40,913 nucleotides of DNA from Deltaproteobacteria bacterium. GTDB taxonomy: Bacteria; Desulfobacterota; Desulfuromonadia; Desulfuromonadales; JAAYDE01. The DNA is taken from positions 1 through 40,913 of the forward strand of contig JAFGOW010000064.1 of NCBI GenBank assembly GCA_016926265.1. The letters are read 5' to 3'. A program made the translations under genes and the position numbers. Of this stretch, positions 1 to 9,053 are shown one piece after another; the stretch's first letter is position 1, and each line of letters begins with the position of its first letter. The notes beneath the pieces are model-generated. The model had not been told where the DNA came from. It did not search any database and saw only the letters and a program-made list of their open reading frames with translations.

Positions 1-123
1 AGCGCAGCTTCCGGCGCCGCCGCCTTCGGGGGCCGGGAAATCCGGAACACGGCCCCGGCCGTGACCAATTACATGGGGGATCTCCTCGACGTGGAGGTCA
101 TCCGGTTCGAAAGCAGTTTCTGA
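1..123 (+). CDS. C-terminal fragment of unknown protein (5' truncated by window)
   Basis: Frame 1 open from base 1 to TGA at 121-123 (...TAPAVTNYMGDLLDVEVIRFESSF*). Confidence 0.5.
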   Translation, partial: SAASGAAAFGGREIRNTAPAVTNYMGDLLDVEVIRFESSF

Positions 124-154
124 TTTATTTACCTTGGTTTCGGGGAGGCTTGAC

Positions 155-1930
155 GTGATTGGAGGCAGGAAGGGCGCATTTCTCTTGGCGTTGTTGCTGT
201 ACACCCTGGGGATGCCGTGGCTCGGGCTCTCCGAGGCCGGGGCCTGGTGGGACAACAACTGGCAATACCGTCAGAAGATCCGCTGCGACACCGCGGCCGC
301 CGGGGTCGACGAGACCCTCAACGAGGTGCCGGTGCTGGTGCGGCTGCACATGGGGAACTTCGATTTCGCCAAGGCCAAGGCCGACGGCTCGGACCTGCGC
401 TTCGTCGATCTCGACGACCAGACGCCGCTCAAATTCCATATCGAAAAGTACGTTCCGGCCGACGCCATCGCCCTGGTCTGGGTCAAGGTGCCGCGCCTGA
501 CCGGAAAATCGACGGTCAACGCCTTCTGGCTCTATTCCGGCAACCAGGTGGCGGCGGCGGCCCAGGATTCCGGAGGCAGCTTCGACATCAACCAGCTCGT
601 CGCCCTCCATCTCAACGAGACCGAGGGCTTCCCCCGCGACGCCACGGCCTACGCCAACCACGTCGGTGATTTTTCCGGCGGCATGGGGCTCCCCTCGATC
701 ATCGGCAACGGCCTGACCCTGCGGGGAATGGGGGACCGACTGGTCATCCCCAAAAAGCCGTCCCTCGATTTCAAGAACGGCCTGACCTTCTCGGCCTGGG
801 TGCGCATCGCCCAGGAGCAGGTCCAGGCCCGGCTGCTGTCGTGGTCCGACGAGCGCAGCGGCATCATCTTCGGCATCGAAGGGACGACCCCCTTCGCCCG
901 GATCTTCAACGGCAACCTGGAGTCGAGTCTGGTGGGGCTGTCGGGACTGACGCCCGGGGTCTGGCATCACCTCGCCTTGACCGCGGCGCCCAACGGCAAG
1001 CTGAAGATCTTTATCGACGGCCAGGAAAACAACTCCACCGACATGGCGCTGGCCGTCCCGACCCCGCCCGGGGACGCCATTCTGGGCGCCGGGCCGGAGG
1101 GGACCTTCGAATTCGTCGGGGATCTCGACGAGGTGCGCCTGGCGGGGATCGCGCGATCCGCCGCCTGGCTGCGCGCCGAGGTCCAGTCCCAGGGGCCGGA
1201 CGGGCGGCTGCTCAGTCACGATCCGGTAGAGGAAGGGGGCGGCGGGGCCTCTTCCTTCTATTTGCTGACCGTGGCCAGCAACATCACCGTAGACGGCTGG
1301 GTCATCATCGGCCTGCTGTTGCTGCTGGGAGGCGTGAGCTGGATGATCTTCCTGGTCAAGGCCTATTTCTTCCGCCTCATGATCCGGGAAAATCGGGTTT
1401 TCATGACCTCCTTCAAGGGGTTGACCGATCTGACAGGCCTCGACGAGCGGGAGGAGGAATTCGAAAACTCCCCCCTGTTCCGTATCTACCGGGAGGGGTG
1501 TTATGACCTGCGCCACTGGCTCGAAAAGCATCGGCACCTGGAAAACCCGAAGATTTCCCCCAAGGCCCTCAACATCTTCAGGACCACGGTGGAGAAGGGG
1601 TTCATGGAGGAAAACCGCCGCATCAACAGCGGCCTGGTGGTGCTGACCATGGCCATCAGCGGCGGCCCCTTCCTCGGCCTGCTCGGCACCGTGTGGGGGG
1701 TCATGAACACCTTTGCGGCCCTGGCCGTGGCCGGCGAGGCCAACATCATGGCCATCGCCCCCGGGGTCGCCTCGGCCCTGGCGACCACCGTCTTCGGCCT
1801 GATCGTGGCGATCCCGGCCCTGTTCGGCTACAACTACCTGGCCGGAAGGGTCAAGATCCTGGCCGCGGACATGGGGATCTTCGTCGATAACTTCGTCAAC
1901 GTCACCGACCAGGTCTACGGAGGGGATTGA
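155..1930 (+). CDS. DUF2341/LamG-like ectodomain fused to MotA/TolQ/ExbB proton channel
   Basis: N-terminal signal, WWDNNWQYRQKI (DUF2341-like), LamG-like LTFSAWVRI...WHHLALT, C-terminal ExbB/TolQ segment (GPFLGLLGTVWGVMNTF...IAPGVASALATTVFGLIVAIPALFGYNYL). ORF track begins at 134; GTG 155 is a likely start. Confidence 0.85.
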   Translation: MIGGRKGAFLLALLLYTLGMPWLGLSEAGAWWDNNWQYRQKIRCDTAAAGVDETLNEVPVLVRLHMGNFDFAKAKADGSDLRFVDLDDQTPLKFHIEKYVPADAIALVWVKVPRLTGKSTVNAFWLYSGNQVAAAAQDSGGSFDINQLVALHLNETEGFPRDATAYANHVGDFSGGMGLPSIIGNGLTLRGMGDRLVIPKKPSLDFKNGLTFSAWVRIAQEQVQARLLSWSDERSGIIFGIEGTTPFARIFNGNLESSLVGLSGLTPGVWHHLALTAAPNGKLKIFIDGQENNSTDMALAVPTPPGDAILGAGPEGTFEFVGDLDEVRLAGIARSAAWLRAEVQSQGPDGRLLSHDPVEEGGGGASSFYLLTVASNITVDGWVIIGLLLLLGGVSWMIFLVKAYFFRLMIRENRVFMTSFKGLTDLTGLDEREEEFENSPLFRIYREGCYDLRHWLEKHRHLENPKISPKALNIFRTTVEKGFMEENRRINSGLVVLTMAISGGPFLGLLGTVWGVMNTFAALAVAGEANIMAIAPGVASALATTVFGLIVAIPALFGYNYLAGRVKILAADMGIFVDNFVNVTDQVYGGD

Positions 1931-2337
1931 TGCGGCGCGAACTCTACGAACAGAAGGTACTGGACGAGATCAACGTCACCCCGCTTCTCGACCTTGCCTG
2001 GACCCTGCTGGTGGTCTTCATCATCGCCGTGACCGCCGCGGTGCAGGGGATCAAGATCAACCTCCCTAAAGCGAGCAATGCCGTGAGCGAGGTCAAGCCG
2101 AGCACCAAGGCGATCACCATCGCTTCCGACGGCACCGTCTATCTCGACAGCTACCCGGTCACCATCCCCGAGTTGGAGACCCGGCTGCGCGCCTTCAAGG
2201 CCGTGGATCCCAACCTGCCGGTGGTGGTGCGGGGGGACGAGATGGTGCACTACAAAAGCATCATCGAGATCCTCGACCTGCTCGCCAAACTGGAAATCAC
2301 CCAATTGGGCCTGGTGACCCAGAAACTGGTGCGGTAG
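1930..2337 (+). CDS. exbD: ExbD/TolR-family biopolymer transporter
   Basis: INVTPLLDLAWTLLVVFIIA motif with the membrane Asp; overlaps the upstream stop (TGATG). Confidence 0.9.
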   Translation: MRRELYEQKVLDEINVTPLLDLAWTLLVVFIIAVTAAVQGIKINLPKASNAVSEVKPSTKAITIASDGTVYLDSYPVTIPELETRLRAFKAVDPNLPVVVRGDEMVHYKSIIEILDLLAKLEITQLGLVTQKLVR

Positions 2338-2343
2338 CGGCGT

Positions 2344-3015
2344 ATGGCCAAGGCGGCGAAAAAGAACTTCCCCTGGATCTACGTGGCCGCGCCTCTGGCC
2401 GCTGTCCTGCTGGTGGCCATCGTGGGCTGGTTCATCCTCAGCCTGGTCAATTTCGACAAGCGCAAGGTCCCGCCCCGGATGCAGATGGTCACCCTGGTCA
2501 AGCCGCCGCCCCCTCCCAAGATCGAGGAGAAGCCGCCCGAGGAGATCAAGGAAAAGGAGATCATCGAGGAGATCCCCCCGGAGCAGACCCCGCGGAAGAC
2601 GGACTCCGCCGAGGATTTCCCCAAGGATCTGGGGGTGGACGCGGAAGGGACGGCCGGCGGCGACAATTTCGGCCTTCTGGCCAAAAAGGGGCAGGCCCTG
2701 ATCGGCGGGGAAGGGGATGCCTCGCTGCTGAGGATCTACGCCTGGTATACCGCGATCCTCAAGAACGAGATCCGCGACAAGGTCAAAAGCCGGCTCCAGG
2801 AGGAGGGGGGTATGCCGGACGGCAAGCACCGGCTGCTAATCAAGGTGCTGCTCGACAGCCAGGGGAACGTGGTCGATTTCAAGATCGTCAACCCCTCGGG
2901 CAACTCCCGCATCGATACGGCCCTGAAGAAGATCCTGGCCCTGTTCAGGGTCAGCGAGCCGCCGCCGGCGGGGATGCCGATGACGATGGTGCTGAAGATT
3001 ACCGCTCAGGGTTGA
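2344..3015 (+). CDS. TonB-like energy transducer
   Basis: Single N-terminal TM, Pro/Glu/Lys-rich linker (KPPPPPKIEEKPPEE), TonB/TolA-type C-terminus. Confidence 0.85.
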   Translation: MAKAAKKNFPWIYVAAPLAAVLLVAIVGWFILSLVNFDKRKVPPRMQMVTLVKPPPPPKIEEKPPEEIKEKEIIEEIPPEQTPRKTDSAEDFPKDLGVDAEGTAGGDNFGLLAKKGQALIGGEGDASLLRIYAWYTAILKNEIRDKVKSRLQEEGGMPDGKHRLLIKVLLDSQGNVVDFKIVNPSGNSRIDTALKKILALFRVSEPPPAGMPMTMVLKITAQG

Positions 3016-3044
3016 ACCATTTTTTTCATTCAGGAGGGGGATTT

Positions 3045-4535
3045 ATGTGGAGATGTTGCGCGCTGCTGCTGAGCGCGGTGCTGATTCTGGTCTCGGGGCT
3101 CGGCGGCTCGGGGTTTGCCGCCGAGGAAAAAAGGCTCGACGATGCCACGGTCATGGAGGCGATGATCCGACTGCTCAAGGAAAAGGGGGTTCTGACCGAG
3201 GCTGAGGCCGAGGAGATGGCCGCCCGCCTCAACCGTGACAAGGCGGAGGCCTCGAACGCCGTGGAAGAGCGGCTCGACCGTTTGCAGACTCAAAGCGACG
3301 AGGAGATTGCCGGCTGGATCAAGGCCCTGACCGCCAGGGCCGCCAAGGCCGAGGCGAGCGCTATCCTTCCCGAGTGGGTCAAGCGGATCAGGTTCAGCGG
3401 GGATGTCCGGTTGCGTTATCAGGGGGACTTCTACGCCGAGGGGAACGCCGAAGATGTCATCGATCCCAACGACTACGATGGGGTTCTCAACACCACCGAG
3501 GACCGGCAGCGGTTTCGCTACCGGGCGCGGCTCGGCCTGGAATACAAAGCTTCCGATCCGATCTCACTGGGGTTCCGAATCGCCACCGGCAACGACGACG
3601 ATCCCGTTTCCACCAACGACACCCTGGGGGATTACTTCAACAAGGACGGCATCGTTCTCGACCAGGCCTATCTCAAGGTCCGCCCCTGGAAGGATCTGAC
3701 GCTGTGGGGGGGGAGGATCCCCAACCCTTTCTTCTCCACCGACCTGGTGTGGGACAAGGATCTCAACTTCGAGGGGGTGGCGCTGAACCTCAGCCGCCAG
3801 TGGCTGGGAAACTTCGGCACCTTTCTCAATCTGGGCGCCTTTCCGCTCCAGGAGGTGGCGCTTTCCCAGCACGACAAGTGGCTGTTCGGTTCCCAGGCGG
3901 GTCTCCAGTTCGAGCCGGTGGCTGGGCTTAGCGCCAGGCTCGGGGTGGCCTATTACCATTTCCAGAACATCGAGGGGGAACCCTACGAAAGCGGCGATGT
4001 CGCGGGATCGAAGGACTGGAGCGCCCCCCTCTATATGCAGAAGGGGAATCTCGTCTACGACGATCCGACCTTCTCGGATGAGTATTTCCTTGCCGCCGAA
4101 TACAGGGAATTCAATGTCACCGCCATGATCGACATCGGTTTCTGGCATCCGATGCATGTGGTCCTGATCGGGGATTTCGTTTACAACCTCGGTTTCGACC
4201 AGGATGGCATCGAAGAACGGTTCGGCGTTGATGTCAAGAAGGAGGTCTATGGTTACCTGCTGGGGGTGGCGGTCGGGCATCCTCAGGTCCGGGATCGCTG
4301 GGAGTGGCGCGGGCACCTTTTCTACAAATACCTTGGCGCCGACGCCGTGGTGGATGCCTTCACCGACTCCGATTTCCACCTCGGCGGCACTAATTGTCAG
4401 GGCTGGATTCTGGGAGGAGAGTTGGGGCTCCACAAGAATCTGTGGCTCAGCGCGCGTTGGACCAGCTCCGATGAGATCGAAGGGGTGCAGTTCGGGGTCG
4501 ACACCTTCCAACTCGACCTGAATGCCCGTTTCTGA
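3045..4535 (+). CDS. Putative outer-membrane porin
   Basis: Signal peptide, helical N-terminal region, then alternating aromatic beta-strand pattern ending ...FQLDLNARF; RBS aggaggggg upstream of ATG 3045. Confidence 0.75.
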   Translation: MWRCCALLLSAVLILVSGLGGSGFAAEEKRLDDATVMEAMIRLLKEKGVLTEAEAEEMAARLNRDKAEASNAVEERLDRLQTQSDEEIAGWIKALTARAAKAEASAILPEWVKRIRFSGDVRLRYQGDFYAEGNAEDVIDPNDYDGVLNTTEDRQRFRYRARLGLEYKASDPISLGFRIATGNDDDPVSTNDTLGDYFNKDGIVLDQAYLKVRPWKDLTLWGGRIPNPFFSTDLVWDKDLNFEGVALNLSRQWLGNFGTFLNLGAFPLQEVALSQHDKWLFGSQAGLQFEPVAGLSARLGVAYYHFQNIEGEPYESGDVAGSKDWSAPLYMQKGNLVYDDPTFSDEYFLAAEYREFNVTAMIDIGFWHPMHVVLIGDFVYNLGFDQDGIEERFGVDVKKEVYGYLLGVAVGHPQVRDRWEWRGHLFYKYLGADAVVDAFTDSDFHLGGTNCQGWILGGELGLHKNLWLSARWTSSDEIEGVQFGVDTFQLDLNARF

Positions 4536-4546
4536 GAAGAGGTGGT

Positions 4547-5254
4547 ATGTCGCAAGAGCTGAACAAAAGCGGGCGGATCCGGAAAATCCTTTATGGCTTC
4601 TTGCTGGCCGCGGCGGGGTTGAGCCTGGGGTTGGGGATCAATTACTACCGGCTCCACAAGGAGCGCGGCATCCATCGGGCCGAGATGGCCAGAGCCGAAG
4701 GCCAGATCGGCCTGCTGCAAAGGAAGTTTCAGGAGGCCCAGAGCCGCTCCGATTCCCTGCTGCGGGCCCGGTACCTTCTGGAGGGGGAGACCAAGAAGCT
4801 GCGCCAGGAACTGGAGCAGGTCAAGGGGGAGCTGGCCGAACTGGAAAAGACCGGCACGGGGCGGATCAAGACCCTGGAGGCCGAGGTGGCGGGTTTGATG
4901 AAAAAGCTGGCCGTCTCCGAGGAGCGCGGCGAAGCGCTGCGGGCCAAGCTGCGGGAAACGGATGCGGCTTTGCAGACTGCCACCGCCGAGCTGACCCAAA
5001 CGACGCGGGAAAGGGATCAACTGCGGGCCGAGCTCGCTCTCACCAGCCGCAACCTGAAGCGCTGCGGCGAATACAACGGGGAACTGCACCGCACCGCCAT
5101 GGAGATCCTCGACCGCTACCAGGACCAGAATTTCCTGGCCGATCTGATCAAAAAGGAGCAATTCACCGGACTGATGCGGATCGAGCTGGAACACCAGGCC
5201 CAGGAATACGCGGAGTGGATAGAAAAGAACCGGTTCGCCGCTCCCGGCTTCTGA
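4547..5254 (+). CDS. Membrane-anchored coiled-coil protein
   Basis: One N-terminal TM helix then long Lys/Glu/Leu heptad region; tightly spaced with neighbours. Confidence 0.6.
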   Translation: MSQELNKSGRIRKILYGFLLAAAGLSLGLGINYYRLHKERGIHRAEMARAEGQIGLLQRKFQEAQSRSDSLLRARYLLEGETKKLRQELEQVKGELAELEKTGTGRIKTLEAEVAGLMKKLAVSEERGEALRAKLRETDAALQTATAELTQTTRERDQLRAELALTSRNLKRCGEYNGELHRTAMEILDRYQDQNFLADLIKKEQFTGLMRIELEHQAQEYAEWIEKNRFAAPGF

Positions 5255-5285
5255 CGGCCTTCATCGATCGGAAGGGGGTTTCATC

Positions 5286-6236
5286 ATGAAGTTCAGCAGC
5301 ATGGCGTGGCGGCGCAACCGGTGGGTCAATCTCGCCCTGGCCGGGGCCGGAATCCTGGTTATCCTCTCCTACATTTTCTGCCGCGATTCCTGCCGGTTCG
5401 TGTCCGGGTCGTTGATGGGCGTGGATCTCAAATACACCGGCTTGGTGTACCTGGCCGGGTTCATTTTCCTGGTGCTGCTGGCTGCCAGAGAGCCGGTTTT
5501 TTTCTACCTCGCCGCCGGCGTCGGGGGGGAAGCCTTCCTGCTCGGCTATCAGCTGATCTATAACCGTTATTGCCCGTTTTGCCTCAGCCTGGCGGTGGTG
5601 GTCCTGGCCCTGTTTCTAATCAATTTTGAGGGAAAGTTCTGGAAACCGGGGTTGGGCCTGATGGCCGGGGGCTTCCTGCTGTTCAGCCTTGCCTTCGCTT
5701 CACATCCGACGCCGGCTTACGGTTCGCAAACGGAGCCGGGATTCGTCGCGCCGATTTTTGGGAAAGGCGCCATGGAAGTACGGCTCTACACCGATTATTT
5801 CTGTATTCCCTGCCAGGAGACCGAGGAGGCCATTGAGCCGGTGTTGACCGAACTGGTGGCGCGGGAAGCGATCCGGCTGATCCTGATCGACACCCCCCTG
5901 CACCAGGAGACCGCTCTGTATGCCCGGTTTTTTGTCGGCACCCTGGCGGAGGACCGACCCTTTGAGGAGGTACTCCGGCTTCGGCGCGATCTGTTTCTGG
6001 CCGCCCGCCAGAAGATCACCGATCCGGAGGAACTGCGGGCCTTTATCCGGGAGAGAAAGGTGCCTTTCAACGATCCCGACTTCGATCAGACCGCGGCGTT
6101 CTTTAACGTCCATCTGACCGAGGATGAGATCGACTCCACCCCGACCCTGGTGGTGATACGGAAGAACGGCGACAAGGAGGTCTTTAAAGGGAAGCGGGAA
6201 ATTGTGGAGGCTTTGCGGAAGGTCGCGATGAGCTGA
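5286..6236 (+). CDS. VKOR-like membrane domain fused to thioredoxin/DsbA-like domain
   Basis: Multi-TM N-terminus with CRDSC and CPFCLS motifs (VKOR-like), then DYFCIPCQE CxxC and STPTLVV cis-Pro region. Confidence 0.8.
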   Translation: MKFSSMAWRRNRWVNLALAGAGILVILSYIFCRDSCRFVSGSLMGVDLKYTGLVYLAGFIFLVLLAAREPVFFYLAAGVGGEAFLLGYQLIYNRYCPFCLSLAVVVLALFLINFEGKFWKPGLGLMAGGFLLFSLAFASHPTPAYGSQTEPGFVAPIFGKGAMEVRLYTDYFCIPCQETEEAIEPVLTELVAREAIRLILIDTPLHQETALYARFFVGTLAEDRPFEEVLRLRRDLFLAARQKITDPEELRAFIRERKVPFNDPDFDQTAAFFNVHLTEDEIDSTPTLVVIRKNGDKEVFKGKREIVEALRKVAMS

Positions 6237-6321
6237 AAATCTATAATATCAGGGATTCTCCAACCCGTTTCGAGTCGGCAACCTTCGAGAGGGGGCGGTG
6301 GAATCCCGCAAGGAGGAACCA

Positions 6322-6977
6322 GTGAAAAAGTTTGTGGCGGCTGCCATCGGGGTGGTTTTGGGAACGCTTCCGCTGAACGGGGCTCAGGCCTGCCTGATTC
6401 TGACGGAAACCTTTTTAGGGACGGCCTGTGACGGGCAGTATTTTTTTCTCGACGAGGATTACACGACCGCTTATGGGTTCAATCTGACGGCGGGTGGGGG
6501 GGGGCAGCTTTATACACTGATTACGGCGGGCTGAATCAGAAGCTGCAAGGGGGGCCTTTCTCCCCCACGTGCGATGTGAGTTCCTACAATCCGAACACTC
6601 AGTCGATTGCAGCCGGGAAACTGGTTTTCAGTTTTTCCGACAGCGATGGGAATCGGGAAGAGGCCGAGATCAGAACCAGTGTTTACGATGGAGATCAGGT
6701 TCTGTTCGATCAGATTTTTCATCTCACGAAAAGGGACTCCCAATATACCTTGCTCCTGGACCTTGACGGCGTGGCTTTGGAAAACCTGCAGGACGGGCAA
6801 TTTCTGACCTTGGTTCTGGCTCCCGCGGGCCAATACGGCTGGGTGAATGATTTTAAGGTCGACCAGGTCAGCCTGCGGGCCGTGGTCGTCCCTCTGCCGG
6901 GGGCCTTTCTGCTGCTTGGCTCCTGGTTGCTCGGGATCTTTGGTCTCAGGGTTTCCGGCGTTTTTCAGGGTCGCTGA
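6322..6977 (+). pseudogene. VPLPG-CTERM (exosortase-sorted) secreted protein, frameshifted at a 9-G tract
   Basis: Frame 1 from GTG 6322 (RBS aaggagg) stops at 6534; frame 3 after the G-run reads GALYTDYGGLNQKLQGGPFSPTCDVSSYNPNTQS... through VPLPGAFLLLGSWLLGIFGLRVSGVFQGR*. One added G rejoins the frames. Confidence 0.8.
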
Positions 6978-8143
6978 AGGGATTCGTCCCGTTCCTGCGC
7001 TTTCGCCAGAGCCGGGCCGTCAGGGCGGCTGGCGGGGATCTGGTCCTCTCCCATCAGGTCGGGCCAGTTGAAGAACTGGAAGGTCCGATCGTTGGACATG
7101 GCCACGAACAGGCCGTGGGGAAATTTGCCGTTCAATCCCTGGGGAATGACCTCGCAGCCGTCGGTCCGACGGGCCGTGGTGTAGACGGTTTTCAGCAACT
7201 GGTGGCGGTGGGGTTGGTTTTGCTCCCCTTCGCGGCGGTAGATGTGAAAACGGTTCCCCTGCTGGTCCGAAATCACCAGGTATCCTCGTTTCGCGTCAAG
7301 GGGATAGATGGCGATTCCTTCCCGTTCGCTAACAAACTCTCTCTCTCCGAACCGGGCCAGTTCCCCGGCCCCCTTGAAGGGATCCGCATGATATTTGCGG
7401 ATGCAGTTCCTTTCATCGGAATAGTAGACAAAACCGAGGGCATCGTCGACGGCGACGGCCTCGATCCCCTTGCCGCCGCTGAAGGCGCCGAATTTTCTTG
7501 CCAGGACGCCCCGGACTCCGCCGTGGCCGTCCTCCTCCAGCCGGTATTGCCACAGGTAGCCCTCGGCAGGCCCCTTTTTCCGGCTGACGATGGCGAAAAC
7601 CGCTCCATCCTCCGGACGTCTGTAGAGGGCGATCCCCATCGGGGAGCGGAAATCATGGGAAGGCTCCCCCCGGAAAACCCGGATCCCGCCGTTGTCGATG
7701 GCAGTCATCTCCGGCAATCGGTAGATCCGCAGTTTTTCCGTTATGACCTCGGTGACGACGGCGATGTCGATTTTTTCGCCGCCCAGGGAGAAGCCGTATT
7801 CGACATCAACGTTGTTCGGCTTCCGGAGGTGGCGCACGACCTTTTCCTCAATGATTTTTCCCTCCAGATCGTAGACGTAGAGTGCGCCGTTGCGGTGTTT
7901 GTCTGTTCCCAGGATCAGACTTTTTTCCGGGTGTTCGGCATTGAACCAGATGGCGGGGTCGTCGGTGTCGTAGCGGCTTCTTTCGGAGACCAGGACCGGG
8001 GCCACGACTGGATTCGGCGGCATGGCTGGGAGATCGATTCCGGCGCCGGATGCCGTCGTTCCTCCCAGCAGCAGGAGCAGGCCGGTCCGAAGCCAGGGGA
8101 CGCTGCCAGGGACCGCGATTCTAAAAAGGGATTTTTCGGCCAT
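6965..8143 (-). CDS. Beta-propeller 3-phytase
   Basis: DTDDPAIWFN, ILGTDKHRNGALYVYDLEGK, NNVDVEYGF, GCEVIPQG, FPHGLFVAMSND; RBS aggaggag before the ATG on the minus strand. Confidence 0.88.
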   Translation of the reverse strand: MAEKSLFRIAVPGSVPWLRTGLLLLLGGTTASGAGIDLPAMPPNPVVAPVLVSERSRYDTDDPAIWFNAEHPEKSLILGTDKHRNGALYVYDLEGKIIEEKVVRHLRKPNNVDVEYGFSLGGEKIDIAVVTEVITEKLRIYRLPEMTAIDNGGIRVFRGEPSHDFRSPMGIALYRRPEDGAVFAIVSRKKGPAEGYLWQYRLEEDGHGGVRGVLARKFGAFSGGKGIEAVAVDDALGFVYYSDERNCIRKYHADPFKGAGELARFGEREFVSEREGIAIYPLDAKRGYLVISDQQGNRFHIYRREGEQNQPHRHQLLKTVYTTARRTDGCEVIPQGLNGKFPHGLFVAMSNDRTFQFFNWPDLMGEDQIPASRPDGPALAKAQERDESLQRP

Positions 8144-8361
8144 ATCTCCTCCTGTACTCTTGAAATGGCCATTTCGGGAAAAATGGCTTCCTCGGATTGT
8201 GAATAGATTTCAAGGATTAAGAAGGAGGCCTGTTAACCCGGTATTCATAAAAGATTAGGATTCGGATAAAAGGCTGTGGGGCGGTCCAGATAAGGCATCA
8301 AGGCGGAAATTCCGGAAGGGGAAGGGAAACCGGCGAGCGGGAAAACCGATTTCGGTTCTGT

Positions 8362-8399
8362 TGCGGGTGGTGTTTTTTACATCACCCACATTTTTTTTT
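8362..8399 (+). terminator. Rho-independent terminator-like hairpin just upstream of the YdcF-like gene
   Basis: tgcgggtggtgt-ttttt-acatcacccaca (12-bp stem, one mismatch and one wobble) followed by T9. Confidence 0.75.
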
Positions 8400-8436
8400 A
8401 ACCTCAACGAAACAAATGAGGTTTAGACAAGAGGCG

Positions 8437-9024
8437 ATGAAGGTCTGGATGAGGCAAACGGTTCTGGCGGCGATCTTGTCCGGCGTTTTTCTTATGGCCC
8501 TGGGGCCGGCGTTGATTCGCCGGGATCCGATTAAGTCCGTGGATGCCGTCGTTCTTCTGCTGGGGAACGAGTCGACCAGGGTTCCGGAGGCTATGGCTTT
8601 GTTGCGGGAAGGGTGGGCGAAGACCCTTATCATTCCCGCCGAAGGGAAGGTGTTCTCCTTTTCCGGAAAGAACGGTCTCGTACCGGAGAATCGTTATTCG
8701 ATCGACGATCTTTTGCGGTCCTTGGAATCGCAAGGGGGCTACGAGTGGTACTGGGAAAATACCCATGTCGAACTCATGCTGGCCAGGGAAATCATGGGCC
8801 GGGAGAACGTGTTTTCGATTGCCGTAGTGACCTCTCCCTATCACACCAGAAGAGTCGGATTCATCCTAGATAAAGTGTTCAGGGACGGGAGAGACCCCGT
8901 CGTAATTTCGTCAAGCTTCGAGAATACATCAGGATTGTTATGGCTTTTTGAAAAACAAGAACGAAGGAATGTTTTTTTGGAATCAATTAAAAATATGTGG
9001 TTTTTTCTGTATTCAATTAGGTAA
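8437..9024 (+). CDS. YdcF/ElyC-like DUF218 envelope protein
   Basis: DAVVLLLGNESTRVPEAMALLREGWAKTLIIP and VVTSPYHTRR. ATG 8437 has an SD (aagagg); the alternative in-frame ATG is 8416. Confidence 0.75.
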   Translation: MKVWMRQTVLAAILSGVFLMALGPALIRRDPIKSVDAVVLLLGNESTRVPEAMALLREGWAKTLIIPAEGKVFSFSGKNGLVPENRYSIDDLLRSLESQGGYEWYWENTHVELMLAREIMGRENVFSIAVVTSPYHTRRVGFILDKVFRDGRDPVVISSSFENTSGLLWLFEKQERRNVFLESIKNMWFFLYSIR

Positions 9025-9053
9025 AAAACATAAATTTTAAAAATCAATATATC

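Noticed and set aside
125-1537. 470-aa antisense ORF opposite the ExbB fusion, and similar long minus-strand ORFs (e.g. 22236-24422, 25256-27610, 30231-31892, 36560-38056)
   Set aside because: Each mirrors a well-supported plus-strand gene; long antisense ORFs are expected in GC-rich codon usage and none shows recognisable domains.
8225-8300. RfaH ops-like 'ggggcggtccag' and Pho-box-like repeats in the phytase/YdcF gap
   Set aside because: Match to GGCGGTAG is incomplete, and minus-strand repeats (gattag/ggataa) are degenerate.
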